From: WTFY01 sp965203725
GTDB lineage: Bacteria > Pseudomonadota > Gammaproteobacteria > UBA4575
Reading direction: 5' to 3'
Length of the DNA: 64,000 nucleotides
Assembly (NCBI GenBank): GCA_965203725.1
Contig: CBDBDH010000001.1
Location: 744,001 to 808,000, forward strand
Position 1 is the first letter of the stretch. Each line of letters begins with the position of its first letter. The translations under genes and the position numbers were made by a program. Of this stretch, positions 34,679 through 44,020 are shown piece by piece. The notes beneath the pieces were generated by a model. That model worked only from the letters and a program-made list of their open reading frames with translations, had not been told where the DNA came from and did no database searches.

Positions 34679-35153
34679 GCCCAGCATAAAATCAGGGCAT
34701 TGTCCGAATGGCATGCCCCTGATCAGATGCAGCAGGCAATGGTTTCTTGCATTTCTCAATGGCTGGTGATCTGGATTCCCCTGATCAGGCCATACAGTAA
34801 GCAACTTCTCTACAACCCCCCTAAAGCACCCAGTATTTGCATACTTGGACATGCCCGTCACCCGAAAACCCGTATTCCACCCATAAATAGTTTTTCCCAA
34901 ACCTCGTTTTATCTGTATTATCCTGCAAACGGGTTCCTCATGGTGGCATGACTTGCAGAAGACCCCTGCTGTTCAGTTTGCTCCTTGAATTTTGAAAGAA
35001 CCTGTTACATAACTACGAACAACATTAAAAATACAAACAGGGCAGCCTGGTCGGCGTGTACCCGGATACGAGAGCCGCGGGTGCAGGCACACGCTGTCCC
35101 GATCGGACGTGGACCTTGGCCAGCGCAGCTTCGGTTCACAGGCCCCATAACCC
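34679..35153. other. Intergenic stretch before slam
   Basis: AT-rich and then mixed sequence without a supported gene. A repeated CCCTGATCA motif (near 34716 and 34776) is the only feature I noticed. The slam promoter should lie at its right end, but I could not assign boxes with confidence. Confidence 0.4.
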
Positions 35154-36521
35154 ATGACAAGAATAAAAATAAACAAGACCCTTGCATTCGTAACCCTGCT
35201 GTTCCTGCTGGCTACGGGTGCAGTGTTCGCCGGCAATGAAGAACTGCAGCCATCCTCGACCCCGGATGAAAGCGAGGCACGCGCACTGCTCAGCAAGGGG
35301 CAGTTCGAGGAAGCCCTGACCCTCCTGCGCCCCTTGGCCAAGGCGCATCCCGGGCGCACCAACCTTCACTTCCTGCTGGGCCTGGCTGCAATCGAGCGCT
35401 CCCGCCTGGCGCAAACCTCGAAGGAGGAGCGCGAGGCCCTGCTGGATGAAGCCATTGCCGTCCTGCATGCGATCCTGATCAACCATCCCGGCCTTGTACG
35501 CGTGCAACTCGAGCTCGCCCGCGCATTTTTCTACAAGGAAGAGGATTCCCTGTCGCGCAAGCATTTCGAGCAGGTGCTTGCCGGAAATCCGCCGGACCCC
35601 GTGGTCACCAACGTCCATCGTTTCCTCAACGAGATCCGGGCCCGCAAGCGCTGGTCAGTGTACCTTGGCAGCACCCTGAAACCCAGCACCAACATCGGCC
35701 GCAACTCGGAAACGGAGATCATCAACATTTTCGGCCTGCCCTTTCGCCGCGACCAGGTGGATGAGGAAAAATCGGGGGTCGGCCTTTCCCTGTGGACGGG
35801 CGGCGGGTACTGGTTCCCCCTGGGCGAGAACCTGCGGCTTCGCTTCGGCAGCGACCTCGCCCGCGAGGAATACCCGGGGAAGGAGTTTGACCAGTCCTTC
35901 CTGGGGGTGCATGCCGGCCCGCAGTGGTTTCTTGACGCAGACACCAGTATCAGCCTGCTCGCCGATGCACGCCGGCGGTGGCGCGTCACCTCGCCCTACA
36001 GTTTCGACTTCGGGGTGCGCTCGGAGCTCAAGCACCGGCTGAACCGGAGCATCTGGCTGAACGGGCAGGCCTCCTGGCATGACCGGGAGTACCGGAAGCA
36101 CGAATACCTGGATGGCTCGACACTGGACCTCTCGGTGAGGGGCACCTGGGTACTCCTGCCCACCCTGCGCCTCGAGGCCGCCTTGGGCTATGCCGATGAC
36201 CACACGAAAGCCCCGACCTGGCGCAATGACACCCGCTGGGGGCGGATCGGCGCCTCGGTGATCTTGCCGCGCGGCTTCACCGTGGGAGGCAGCACCGAGT
36301 TCAGAAGAACCCGTTACGAGGGCAACTGGTTTCCCTTCACCAGCGGAGAGCCCCGCAAGGACCGCACCAAGATCTACCGCGCCTCGGTGTACAACCGTGC
36401 CTTCACGCTGTACGGATTCAGTCCCCAGCTTGCGCTCACCCACGAGGAAAAGAATACCAACTCGCAGGTGTACGGGTACGACGGCACCAGCGGCGAAATC
36501 CGTTTCGTGCGCCAGTTCTGA
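35154..36521 (+). CDS. Slam-type surface lipoprotein assembly modulator
   Basis: The 455-residue outer-membrane protein has a signal peptide (TLAFVTLLFLLATGAVFA), then a TPR-like helical domain (~40-165: ALLSKGQFEEALTLLRPLAK, HFLLGLAAIERSR, VRVQLELARAFFYKEED). From ~170 it forms a DUF560 beta-barrel (WSVYLGSTLKPSTNIGRN, GVGLSLWTGGGYWFP), ending in RFVRQF with terminal Phe. Slam proteins flip lipoproteins to the cell surface. The TbpB-like lipoprotein just upstream is the probable cargo. Confidence 0.85.
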   Translation: MTRIKINKTLAFVTLLFLLATGAVFAGNEELQPSSTPDESEARALLSKGQFEEALTLLRPLAKAHPGRTNLHFLLGLAAIERSRLAQTSKEEREALLDEAIAVLHAILINHPGLVRVQLELARAFFYKEEDSLSRKHFEQVLAGNPPDPVVTNVHRFLNEIRARKRWSVYLGSTLKPSTNIGRNSETEIINIFGLPFRRDQVDEEKSGVGLSLWTGGGYWFPLGENLRLRFGSDLAREEYPGKEFDQSFLGVHAGPQWFLDADTSISLLADARRRWRVTSPYSFDFGVRSELKHRLNRSIWLNGQASWHDREYRKHEYLDGSTLDLSVRGTWVLLPTLRLEAALGYADDHTKAPTWRNDTRWGRIGASVILPRGFTVGGSTEFRRTRYEGNWFPFTSGEPRKDRTKIYRASVYNRAFTLYGFSPQLALTHEEKNTNSQVYGYDGTSGEIRFVRQF

Positions 36522-36549
36522 ACCCCCCGGCGCCGTGCGCCTTCCCGGC

Positions 36550-37143
36550 TCAGGGCACGCCCCCGCGTCTTTGACCCACCAGCCAGGCTGTATCCCGCAC
36601 TCCCTGCTCGGTATCTCCCACACACCCGAGTTCCTGGTACACCAGCACATGCAGCGGAGCAAACAGCTCCAGCAATTCATTGGGTCCGAGCCGGTATGAC
36701 GGGTTACTGGGTCCGAGGTCAGTGACCTTCTCGTGGATGAACGTCTGGTAGAACAGCAGGCCCCGGGGCTTCAGGGCCTGAATGATCGGCCCGACGATGG
36801 AGCGCTCGAGATAATAGCTCACACAGATCACATTGAACGTGTCCGGGGGTGGCGGAGATTCACGCACATCCCGGACGCCCGTCTCGACCTCAAGCCCCTC
36901 GGCTTTCGCCTGCAGCTCCAGCCCCTCGATGGCCGCCCTCGAGATGTCCCAGGCCTGCACCCGGAACCCCCTGCGTGCCAGAAAAAGTGCACTGCCGCCC
37001 CGACCGCAGGCAAGCTCCAGCGCCGTGCCCGATTTGGGCAACAGGTACGCATGCTCCAAAAGCACCTGGGCAGGCTCCGGGCTCCCCGCGGGCTTGTCCG
37101 CATACCGGCGATCCCACTTCTCCCAGGCCGCATCGTCTACCAT
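36550..37143 (-). CDS. SAM-dependent methyltransferase
   Basis: The 197-residue class I methyltransferase has motif I ALELACGRGGSALFLARRG, an acidic end of strand 2 (VQAWDIS), and VISVSYYLERS-like motif IV (CVSYYLERSIVG). It resembles the TehB/tellurite-resistance and thiopurine methyltransferase groups, but the substrate cannot be assigned. I chose ATG 37143 (MVDDAAWEKWDRRYAD), since the longer frame runs into the trkH remnant. Probably it once followed trkH directly in an operon. Confidence 0.8.
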   Translation of the reverse strand: MVDDAAWEKWDRRYADKPAGSPEPAQVLLEHAYLLPKSGTALELACGRGGSALFLARRGFRVQAWDISRAAIEGLELQAKAEGLEVETGVRDVRESPPPPDTFNVICVSYYLERSIVGPIIQALKPRGLLFYQTFIHEKVTDLGPSNPSYRLGPNELLELFAPLHVLVYQELGCVGDTEQGVRDTAWLVGQRRGGVP

Positions 37144-37153
37144 GAAATTTTGT

Positions 37154-37228
37154 CCTACCTGCGCCACAAGGCCGGGGTCAACACCACCAGCAGGGTAAAG
37201 ATTTCCAGGCGCCCGAACAACATGCCCA
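37154..37228 (-). repeat. Duplicated copy of the trkH 3' end
   Basis: This 75-bp stretch matches 37821-37895 at 66 of 75 positions. On the minus strand it encodes a trkH-like C-terminus (GMLFGRLEIFTLLVVLTPAL, then WRR and stop). It is a remnant or duplicated target flanking the HigA islet on the left. Confidence 0.8.
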
Positions 37229-37314
37229 GATGTATACCCGGGTGCATGCTTGCGTGATACGTGTATTTCCGCCAAAGTGCAAGCAGTGCGGTTGCAGCGG
37301 GAACACAAACCATC

Positions 37315-37395
37315 GTGATTGTCGGTTTCTCCGACAGGGAGACTGAGGCGTTACCGAAGTGGAAACGGTTGATTACCATTGAGAGGAGGCATGAA
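37315..37395 (+). pseudogene. Truncated HigB toxin remnant
   Basis: From GTG 37315 the frame gives VIVGFSDRETEAL, the conserved HigB N-terminus, then PKWKRLITIERRHE and runs in frame into the higA start. Intact HigB is ~90 residues with a strand-rich core and a RICFRW motif, all missing here. Internal deletion has left the toxin dead. Confidence 0.7.
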
Positions 37396-37701
37396 ATGCG
37401 TGAACCTGTCCATCCCGGCGAGACGCTGCGCGAGGATCTCGATGCGCTCGGCATGAGTGCTGCAGAATTGGCGCGGCGGATCGAGGTGCCGGTGAACCGA
37501 ATCACGGAGATCCTCAACGGCCGGCGTTCGATCACCGGCGATACCGCCTTGCGCCTGGGGCGTTTTTTCGGCACCTCGGGCGAATTCTGGCTCAACCTCC
37601 AGAAGCTGTACGAGCTACGGCGTGCGGAACAGAAGCACGGGGCGACGATCGCCCGGTTGCCGACGCTGGATGCCGGGACAAACCTGCACGCGGCAGGATG
37701 A
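37396..37701 (+). CDS. HigA-like antitoxin without a functional toxin
   Basis: The 101-residue XRE protein has MREPVHPGETLREDLDALGM, SAAELARRIEVPVNRITEIL, NGRRSITGDTALRLGRFFG, TSGEFWLNLQKLYELRRAEQ, all typical of HigA. The upstream HigB is truncated, so it is an orphan. A GAGGAGG site precedes an out-of-frame ATG at 37391, and the HigA frame begins at 37396. It is flanked by copies of the trkH 3' end. Confidence 0.88.
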   Translation: MREPVHPGETLREDLDALGMSAAELARRIEVPVNRITEILNGRRSITGDTALRLGRFFGTSGEFWLNLQKLYELRRAEQKHGATIARLPTLDAGTNLHAAG

Positions 37702-37820
37702 GCATCGGCTACTGATAACGCGTGGGGTTCGTAGTTCGCCCTCGCTTTTACCGGTATCTTGCATGTGGCTCGTGGTGATGTTGTTGGCTAAAGGTTTGCG
37801 ACGCAAGTCCCTTAAGATAG

Positions 37821-37895
37821 CCTACCTGCGCCAGAAGGCCGGGGTCAGCACCACCAGCAGGGTGAAGATCTCCAGGCGTCCCAGCAGCATCCCCA
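37821..37895 (-). repeat. trkH 3' end (right copy of the duplicated sequence)
   Basis: This is the genuine end of trkH; its 88 percent identical copy lies at 37154-37228. Together they bracket the HigA islet as imperfect direct repeats. Confidence 0.8.
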
Positions 37896-39273
37896 GGCAC
37901 AGCACCCACTTGCTGAAGCCGTTGATGCCGGTGTAATTGAGGGCCACCTCGCCGAGCCCCGGCCCCAGATTGTTGAGCGTGGCCGTCACCGCGGAGAACG
38001 CCGTGACCTCGTCCAGGCCCGTGGCCATCAGCAACAGCAGCATGAACACGAACACCGCGATATAGGCCGAGAAAAACCCCCACACCGCCTCCACGACCCG
38101 CGAGTCCACGGCCTTCTCGCCGATCTTCACCGCGATCTTCGCACTCGGGTGCACGAGACGCAGCAGCTCGCGCAGGCCCTGCTTGACCAGCAACAGCACG
38201 CGGATCACCTTCATGCCCCCGCCCGTGGAGCCCGCACAGCCGCCGATGAAACTGACCAGCAGCAACAGCACCGGCAGGGAACCCGGCCACAGGTGGTATT
38301 CGGAGGTGGTGAAGCCCGTGGTCGTGCCGATGGAGACCGCCTGGAAGACGGCCTTGCCGAAGGACTCGCCCAGGCCCGGATAGACGTTCGCCACGTTCAG
38401 GGTGACGACCGTGACTGCGGTCACCGCCAGCAACACCCAGAGGTAGGTGCGAAACTCCGCATCCTGCAGGTAGTGGCGCAGGCTCGCCGACTTCCAGGTG
38501 ATGAAGTGCAGGCCGAAGTTGGCGCCTGCCAGCAGCATGAACAGGATCGCGATCGCCTCGACCGCCCCGCTGTCGAAATGGCCGATGCTGGCATCGTGGG
38601 TGGAGAACCCGCCGATGGCCACCGTCGAGAAACTGTGCGCGATGGCATCGAAGGCGCCCATGCCGGCGAGCCAGTAGGCGAAGGCGCAGGCGACCGTCAG
38701 CAGAAGATAGATGTACCACAGCGCCTTGGCAGTCTCCTTGATGCGCGGGGTCAGGCGGTTGTCCTTCACCGGCCCCGGGGTCTCGGCCCGGTACAATTGC
38801 ATGCCGCCGACGCCCAGCAGCGGCAGGATCGCCACGGCCAGAACGATGATTCCCATGCCGCCCAGCCACTGCAGGCTCTGGCGGTAGAAGAGGATGGACC
38901 GGGGCAGGGTGTCGAGGCCGGTGATGACCGTCGCACCGGTTGTGGTCAGCCCGGAGATCGACTCGAACACCGCATCGGTCAGCCCGAGGTCCAGCGATGC
39001 GGAGAACAAAAAAGGCAGCGCCCCGAAAAGGCCGAGCACCGTCCAGAACAGCACCACGATCAAAAAGCCCTCGCGAAGGCGAAGGTCGTCCCTGAAATCG
39101 CGCACCGGATACCACAGGGCCACGGCCGCGGCAAAGGTGATCAGGGTCGAGGCGATGAACGGGGCGACCGGTTCGCTGGCATCGAGAAAGCGAAACAGCA
39201 CCGGCGCCAGCATGGTGAGGCTGAAAGCGGCCAGCAGCAGGCCGAGGATGCGCTGGATGACCTGGCGTTGCAT
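37822..39273 (-). CDS. trkH: Trk potassium uptake system membrane subunit TrkH
   Basis: The 483-residue integral membrane protein has four M1-P-M2 repeats forming the K+ path: SISGLTTTGATVITGLD, STVAIGGFSTHD, SIGTTTGFTTSEY and VTATLNNLGPGLGEV, each carrying a filter glycine. Length equals E. coli TrkH. I placed the start at 39273 (MQRQVIQRILG); the longer frame overlaps trkA. It works with the NAD-binding TrkA gating subunit, encoded just upstream. Confidence 0.95.
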   Translation of the reverse strand: MQRQVIQRILGLLLAAFSLTMLAPVLFRFLDASEPVAPFIASTLITFAAAVALWYPVRDFRDDLRLREGFLIVVLFWTVLGLFGALPFLFSASLDLGLTDAVFESISGLTTTGATVITGLDTLPRSILFYRQSLQWLGGMGIIVLAVAILPLLGVGGMQLYRAETPGPVKDNRLTPRIKETAKALWYIYLLLTVACAFAYWLAGMGAFDAIAHSFSTVAIGGFSTHDASIGHFDSGAVEAIAILFMLLAGANFGLHFITWKSASLRHYLQDAEFRTYLWVLLAVTAVTVVTLNVANVYPGLGESFGKAVFQAVSIGTTTGFTTSEYHLWPGSLPVLLLLVSFIGGCAGSTGGGMKVIRVLLLVKQGLRELLRLVHPSAKIAVKIGEKAVDSRVVEAVWGFFSAYIAVFVFMLLLLMATGLDEVTAFSAVTATLNNLGPGLGEVALNYTGINGFSKWVLCLGMLLGRLEIFTLLVVLTPAFWRR

Positions 39274-39311
39274 GTCAGTGAGCCCGTCTTGCAGGTGCCC
39301 CGGGCAAATCC

Positions 39312-40679
39312 CTAAATGAACGTGGCACTGACCTGGAACAGGCGTTCGATGTCGCGCACCCCGCCCTTGTCGGCCAGGAACAGGATGACGTGATCCTCGG
39401 GCTCGATGAGCATGTCGGGTTCGGCCATGATCACCAGGTCCCCGCGGGCGATGGCGCCGATGGTCGCCCCCTTGGGCAGCTTGATCTCGCCGATGCTGCG
39501 CCCGACCACCTTGGAGGTCTTGCGATCGCCATGGGCCACCGCTTCCATGGCTTCGGCCGCCCCGCGCCGCAGCGAGTGCACGGCCACCACATCGCCCTTT
39601 CGGACGTGGGCGAGCAGCGTGCCGAGCGTGACCTGGCGGGGCGAGATCGCGATGTCGACGATGCCGCTTTCCACCAGCTCCACGTAGCTCGGGCGGTTGA
39701 TCAGCGACATGACCTTGTTGGCTCCCAGGCGCTTGGCCAGCATGGAGGACAGGATGTTGGCCTCGTCGTCGTTGGTCAGCGCACAAAAGACGTCGGTGTC
39801 CTCGATGTTCTCCTCGATGAGGATGTCCTGGTCGGCGGCATCGCCCTGCAGGACGATGGTCTTGTTCAGCGATTCGGACAGGAAGCGGGTGCGCTCGGTG
39901 TTGCGGTCGATGATCTTGATGTGGTAGTCGTCCTCCAGGGATTTCGCCAGGTGATAGCCGATGTTGCCGCCGCCGGCCAGCAGGATGCGCTTGTAGGGAA
40001 GGTCGTCGCCGCGCCACTGCCCGGTCATGGCCATGGCGTTGTCCGAGGAGGCCAGGAAGAACACCTCGTCGTTCTCCATGATGATGGTCAGGTCGTTGAT
40101 GGGGATGGAGCGGTTGTTGCGGTACAGGGCCACCACCTTGGCCTCGGTTTCGGGCATCAGCTCCCAGATGTTGCCGAGCCTGCGCCCGATCATGCGCTTG
40201 CTGGCACGCAGCCCGAGCAGCTTGATGCGCCCGTCGGCAAAATCCAGCACCTGCAGGGAGTCGGGGTGCTCGATCAGGCGCTGGATGTACTGCGAGATCA
40301 GGTATTCCGGGCTGATCAGCACGTCCACCGGCAGGGCCTCCTGCACAAACAGGTTTTCGTAGGCGAAGTACTCGAGCGCGCGGATGCGCGCGATCTTGGT
40401 CGGGGTGTGAAACAGCGTATAGGCGACCTGGCAGGCCACCATGTTGGTCTCGTCGCTCTGCGTCAGGGCGATGATCATGTCGGCATCGCGCGCGCCAGCC
40501 TCCGCCAGCAGGGTCGGGTGCGAGGCCTTGCCGACCACCGTGCGCAAATCGGCCCGGCCCTGGATATCCTGGAGGATGACGGGGTCCGCATCCACCAGGG
40601 TGATATCGTGGGCTTCGTTGGCCAGACTGATGGCCAGCGAGGAGCCGACCTGGCCGGCTCCCAGTATGATTATTTTCAT
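39312..40679 (-). CDS. trkA: Trk potassium uptake regulatory subunit TrkA
   Basis: The 455-residue cytoplasmic protein has two RCK modules. The first NAD motif is MKIIILGAGQVGSSLA with DADP after strand 2; the second is RILLAGGGNIGYHLAKSL near 230. TrkA-C domains follow each. It gates TrkH. I chose ATG 40679 (MKIIILGAG) over an upstream ATG because the family begins there. In many gammaproteobacteria ntrX, ntrY and rsmB lie between trkA and fmt; here accessory genes do. Confidence 0.95.
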   Translation of the reverse strand: MKIIILGAGQVGSSLAISLANEAHDITLVDADPVILQDIQGRADLRTVVGKASHPTLLAEAGARDADMIIALTQSDETNMVACQVAYTLFHTPTKIARIRALEYFAYENLFVQEALPVDVLISPEYLISQYIQRLIEHPDSLQVLDFADGRIKLLGLRASKRMIGRRLGNIWELMPETEAKVVALYRNNRSIPINDLTIIMENDEVFFLASSDNAMAMTGQWRGDDLPYKRILLAGGGNIGYHLAKSLEDDYHIKIIDRNTERTRFLSESLNKTIVLQGDAADQDILIEENIEDTDVFCALTNDDEANILSSMLAKRLGANKVMSLINRPSYVELVESGIVDIAISPRQVTLGTLLAHVRKGDVVAVHSLRRGAAEAMEAVAHGDRKTSKVVGRSIGEIKLPKGATIGAIARGDLVIMAEPDMLIEPEDHVILFLADKGGVRDIERLFQVSATFI

Positions 40680-41105
40680 GGCAATGCCTTGTCTATCCAG
40701 ACCTGTGAACAGGTGCAATGCAGGCGGGCAGCATAGGGCAAGTCATGGGGACGGGCAAGGGTTTTTGCCCGGATCACAGGCCCCCATGAAGCCCTCGAAA
40801 ATCTGCAACTCCTTGATTATGCAAGGATCGGAAAACTTCCCTGTTTCCCGCCCCGGCGTGCGGGCCGGGGATGCGCGCCATCCCGGGCAAGCCGGGCAAG
40901 AGCCCCGGTTTGCCACGCGATGGTGCAGGATAGGAAAAGCGCACAATATTCGTTAAAATCGATGAAAGTTTCAAACTTGGTGCCCAATTTGCCGCTTGAG
41001 TCCATCCGACTTGCGCATCCCGGAACCCTCCGGGCACCGGCACGGCTTGGCCCGCCTCTCCCGGGCCTTTCAGAATCCACACGACTCGATCAAGGGGGCG
41101 CTCCC
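40680..41105. other. Intergenic stretch between trkA and the TonB receptor
   Basis: It contains a large imperfect hairpin near 40743-40789 (CATGGGG pairs with CCCCATG, inside it GGGCAA with TTGCCC) and GC-rich repeats near 40855-40905. No supported gene. The TonB receptor promoter probably lies at its right end. Confidence 0.45.
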
Positions 41106-43673
41106 ATGGGTAAACACCGTATCTTCGCAATCCTGTTGCTGGCCATTTTGGGCATGTTGCTTGCCGCCATGCTGTTGACACCCAAGGTAGCGCAAGCCGG
41201 TGAGCACGGCGCACAGGCCGTGAAGCTGGACAAGATCAGCGTCGTCGGTTCACGACGCCCGGTACGCACGACCGCCGATGCCCCGTCGGCCGTCGACATT
41301 ATCGATGCCGAGGACCTCAGCAACCAGGGAACGACCCAGGTGCCGGAACTGATGCGCAAGCTGGTGCCGTCCTACAATGTCGGGACCCAGCCGATCAGCG
41401 ACGCCGCGACCTTCATCCGTCCGGCCAACCTGCGTGGCCTGGCCGCCGACCAGACGCTGGTGCTGGTGAATGGCAAGCGGCGCCACCGTGCGGCGGTCAT
41501 CTCGTGGCTGGGCAACGGGGTTTCAGAAGGGGCGCAGGGGCCCGACATCAGCGTCATCCCCGCGATCGCGCTGAAGCGGGTCGAGGTGCTGCGTGACACG
41601 GCCTCCGCACAGTACGGGTCCGATGCCATCGCGGGCGTGATCAACTTCGTGCTCAAGGACCGCCCGCAAGGCGGCACCCTCGAGGCGCAGTGGGGCCAGA
41701 CCTACACGGGCGACGGCGATGAATACCGCCTCGCCGGCAACCTGGGGATACCTCTTGGCGCCAACGGCTTCGCCAACCTCAGTGCGCAGTGGCACGAGAT
41801 GGGACCCACGGTCCGCAGCGTGCAACGTGCGGGTGCCCAGGCCCTGATCGACAACGGCAATTCCGCCGTTCGCCAGCCGTACACCCAGGTCTGGGGACAG
41901 CCGGATGTCGATGATGATTACACCGTCTTTTTGAATTCCGGAATCGGGCTCGGTGAGCACTCCGAACTCTACGCTTTCGCCAATGCCTCGGAGCGCGAGA
42001 CCGAGGGAGGCTTTTTCTTCCGCAATCCGAACACACGCACCGGCGTATTTGTCGCAGAAGAAAAGGGTCAGGCAAACTATCGCCTGCCGCTTGCCCCGGG
42101 CTGCCCAGGGTATGCCGACCCATCGGGAAGACTGCGCGTGACGGACACCGGCGAGCTGTTTGACTCGACCCCGTACCCGGGGTGTTTCTTCAATGAGCGG
42201 TTCCCGGGAGGATTCACTCCCAAGTTCGGTGCCGAAGTCAGCGACGCTGCCGGTGTGGCGGGCCTTCGCGGGGAACTGGGCTCGGGGCTGAGCTGGGATG
42301 CGAGCTACTCGATCGGCGAGAGCGAGGCGGATTTCACCATTCGCAACACCATCAATGCGAGCCTGGGGCTGGCGACCCCGACGGAATTCAGTCTGGGCAG
42401 CTACACCCAGACCGAGCAGACCCTGAGCCTGGATCTTACGCGTCCGGTCGAGATGGCCTCCCTCGCATCCCCCCTGTATACCGCGTTCGGGATTGAGTGG
42501 CGAGAAGAGCAGTTCGAGGTGAAGGCGGGCGAGGAAGCCTCCTGGGTGGACGGGCAGATTCCGGACACCGGAGTCGGCGCCAACGGATTCTCCGGGTTCT
42601 CCCCGGTGGCCGCGGCAGGCAAGTGGGACCGTTCCAACATCGCCACGTATGTCGAACTGGAAGCGGACATCACGGATGCGCTTACCGTTGCCGTGATGGG
42701 ACGCATCGAGGATCACGAGGATTACGACACGACCGAGGACTTCAAGATCGGTGCGGTCCTGAGGGCCACGGAGACGGTCAGTCTGCGCAGTTCGGTCAGT
42801 ACAGGCTTTCGTGTCCCGACCGTGGGACAGGAGAATGTCGCCAACGTGACGACCGCGTTTATCCTGGATTCGCAAGGCAGGAACCAGTTGACGCAGCGGG
42901 GCACGATTCCCTCGAAATGCCCGGAGGCCGCCGCGGTGGGCGCACAGAAGCTCGACGCCGAGGAGTCCGTCACGTACACGGCGGGCATTGGTGTGGAACT
43001 GCATTCCTTCTCGTTCTCCGTCGATGCGTATAACATCGAAGTGGATGACCGCCTTGGCCTGTCAGCGGACAAGACGCTGAGTGCTGCACAGAAAGCGGCG
43101 ATCGGCACGAGCGGGTGTTTTCCTGCCACCGATGTGAGCAATTTCCGCTTTTTCGGCAACGGTTTCGACACGCGCACCCGTGGCATCGATCTGGTGGCAA
43201 GCTTCGATGTGACCGACAGGATGCCGCTACTGCAAGGCGGCAAGACCGAGCTGGCCTTCGTGGGCAACTACAATGACACCGAAGTCACCAGCCACGATCC
43301 GGAGTTCATCGGTGAGCAGCGCATCAAGCAACTGGAAGACGCGCTGCCGGACTTTCGCTTCAACGTGACGCTTCGACATGGCCAAACACGGTGGGGCGGT
43401 TTTGCACGCGTGAATTTCTTCGACGGCTACGATGAGTTCCACGCGGACAGTTCGGATTTCTTCATTGAACCGGATGAGGAATTCACGCTGGACGTTGAGG
43501 TGAGCTACCGTGCCCCCGGCGGACTGGAGTTGAGTGTCGGGGCGGAAAATATCTTCGACAACTTCCCGGACCGGAATGAGTTTGCCGAGGAGTTGGGCTC
43601 CAAGTACCCCGAATCCTCGCCGATGGGATTCTCGGGCGGGTTCTACTACGCCCGCGCGCGTTACGGCTGGTGA
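41106..43673 (+). CDS. TonB-dependent outer-membrane receptor
   Basis: The 855-residue receptor has a signal-like segment (FAILLLAILGMLLAAMLL, then AQAGEHG), a plug domain (ISVVGSRRPVRTTADAPSAVDI, LRGLAADQTLVLVNGKRRHR, RVEVLRDTASAQYGSDAIAGVINFV) and a 22-strand barrel with a C-terminal terminal aromatic (YYARARYGW). It imports a large ligand with TonB energy, class unknown. I chose ATG 41106 preceded by AAGGGGG; a longer frame from 40920 has no signal. It sits alone. Confidence 0.88.
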   Translation: MGKHRIFAILLLAILGMLLAAMLLTPKVAQAGEHGAQAVKLDKISVVGSRRPVRTTADAPSAVDIIDAEDLSNQGTTQVPELMRKLVPSYNVGTQPISDAATFIRPANLRGLAADQTLVLVNGKRRHRAAVISWLGNGVSEGAQGPDISVIPAIALKRVEVLRDTASAQYGSDAIAGVINFVLKDRPQGGTLEAQWGQTYTGDGDEYRLAGNLGIPLGANGFANLSAQWHEMGPTVRSVQRAGAQALIDNGNSAVRQPYTQVWGQPDVDDDYTVFLNSGIGLGEHSELYAFANASERETEGGFFFRNPNTRTGVFVAEEKGQANYRLPLAPGCPGYADPSGRLRVTDTGELFDSTPYPGCFFNERFPGGFTPKFGAEVSDAAGVAGLRGELGSGLSWDASYSIGESEADFTIRNTINASLGLATPTEFSLGSYTQTEQTLSLDLTRPVEMASLASPLYTAFGIEWREEQFEVKAGEEASWVDGQIPDTGVGANGFSGFSPVAAAGKWDRSNIATYVELEADITDALTVAVMGRIEDHEDYDTTEDFKIGAVLRATETVSLRSSVSTGFRVPTVGQENVANVTTAFILDSQGRNQLTQRGTIPSKCPEAAAVGAQKLDAEESVTYTAGIGVELHSFSFSVDAYNIEVDDRLGLSADKTLSAAQKAAIGTSGCFPATDVSNFRFFGNGFDTRTRGIDLVASFDVTDRMPLLQGGKTELAFVGNYNDTEVTSHDPEFIGEQRIKQLEDALPDFRFNVTLRHGQTRWGGFARVNFFDGYDEFHADSSDFFIEPDEEFTLDVEVSYRAPGGLELSVGAENIFDNFPDRNEFAEELGSKYPESSPMGFSGGFYYARARYGW

Positions 43674-43973
43674 CTGCCCAAGGCTGAAGGTGTGCCCGGA
43701 CAGGCAGGTTACAGCCTCCCTGTCCGGGACATCAATGCCGATGTACTGAACCCAGACCTTAGTACAGCGCCGAAAAGCATCCATGGTAAGGGGAGCCTCG
43801 CACAAGCGGGCTTGATCAAACATCTGACGTCACGCGGGTCCGACTGATCCGGGTTTCACTGTGGCAGACCATGGGAACCAGCGGCTTCGTGGGGTGGCCC
43901 ACACCTTAAGCAGATGCGTGGTCTCGCGCAATGGGCACCTGCGCGGTCACCGGAACCCTCATCGCATACAAAT

Positions 43974-44015
43974 TATGATACTTTATTGAGTAAATTTACT
44001 CAATACAGTATCATA
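43974..44015. promoter_or_regulatory. 42-bp palindrome upstream of the AAA/NACHT operon
   Basis: An inverted repeat with 21-bp arms and no spacer, one mismatched pair only (43983/44006), centred on TAAATTTA and containing TTGAGTAAATTTACTCAA. It ends five bases before the first ATG of the operon. It could be an operator or, in RNA, a cruciform-type hairpin covering the start. Confidence 0.75.
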
Positions 44016-44020
44016 GCCTA

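Noticed and set aside
34652..34951. 99-codon plus-strand frame after the terminator
   Set aside because: Starts within the terminator hairpin and lacks a ribosome-binding site.
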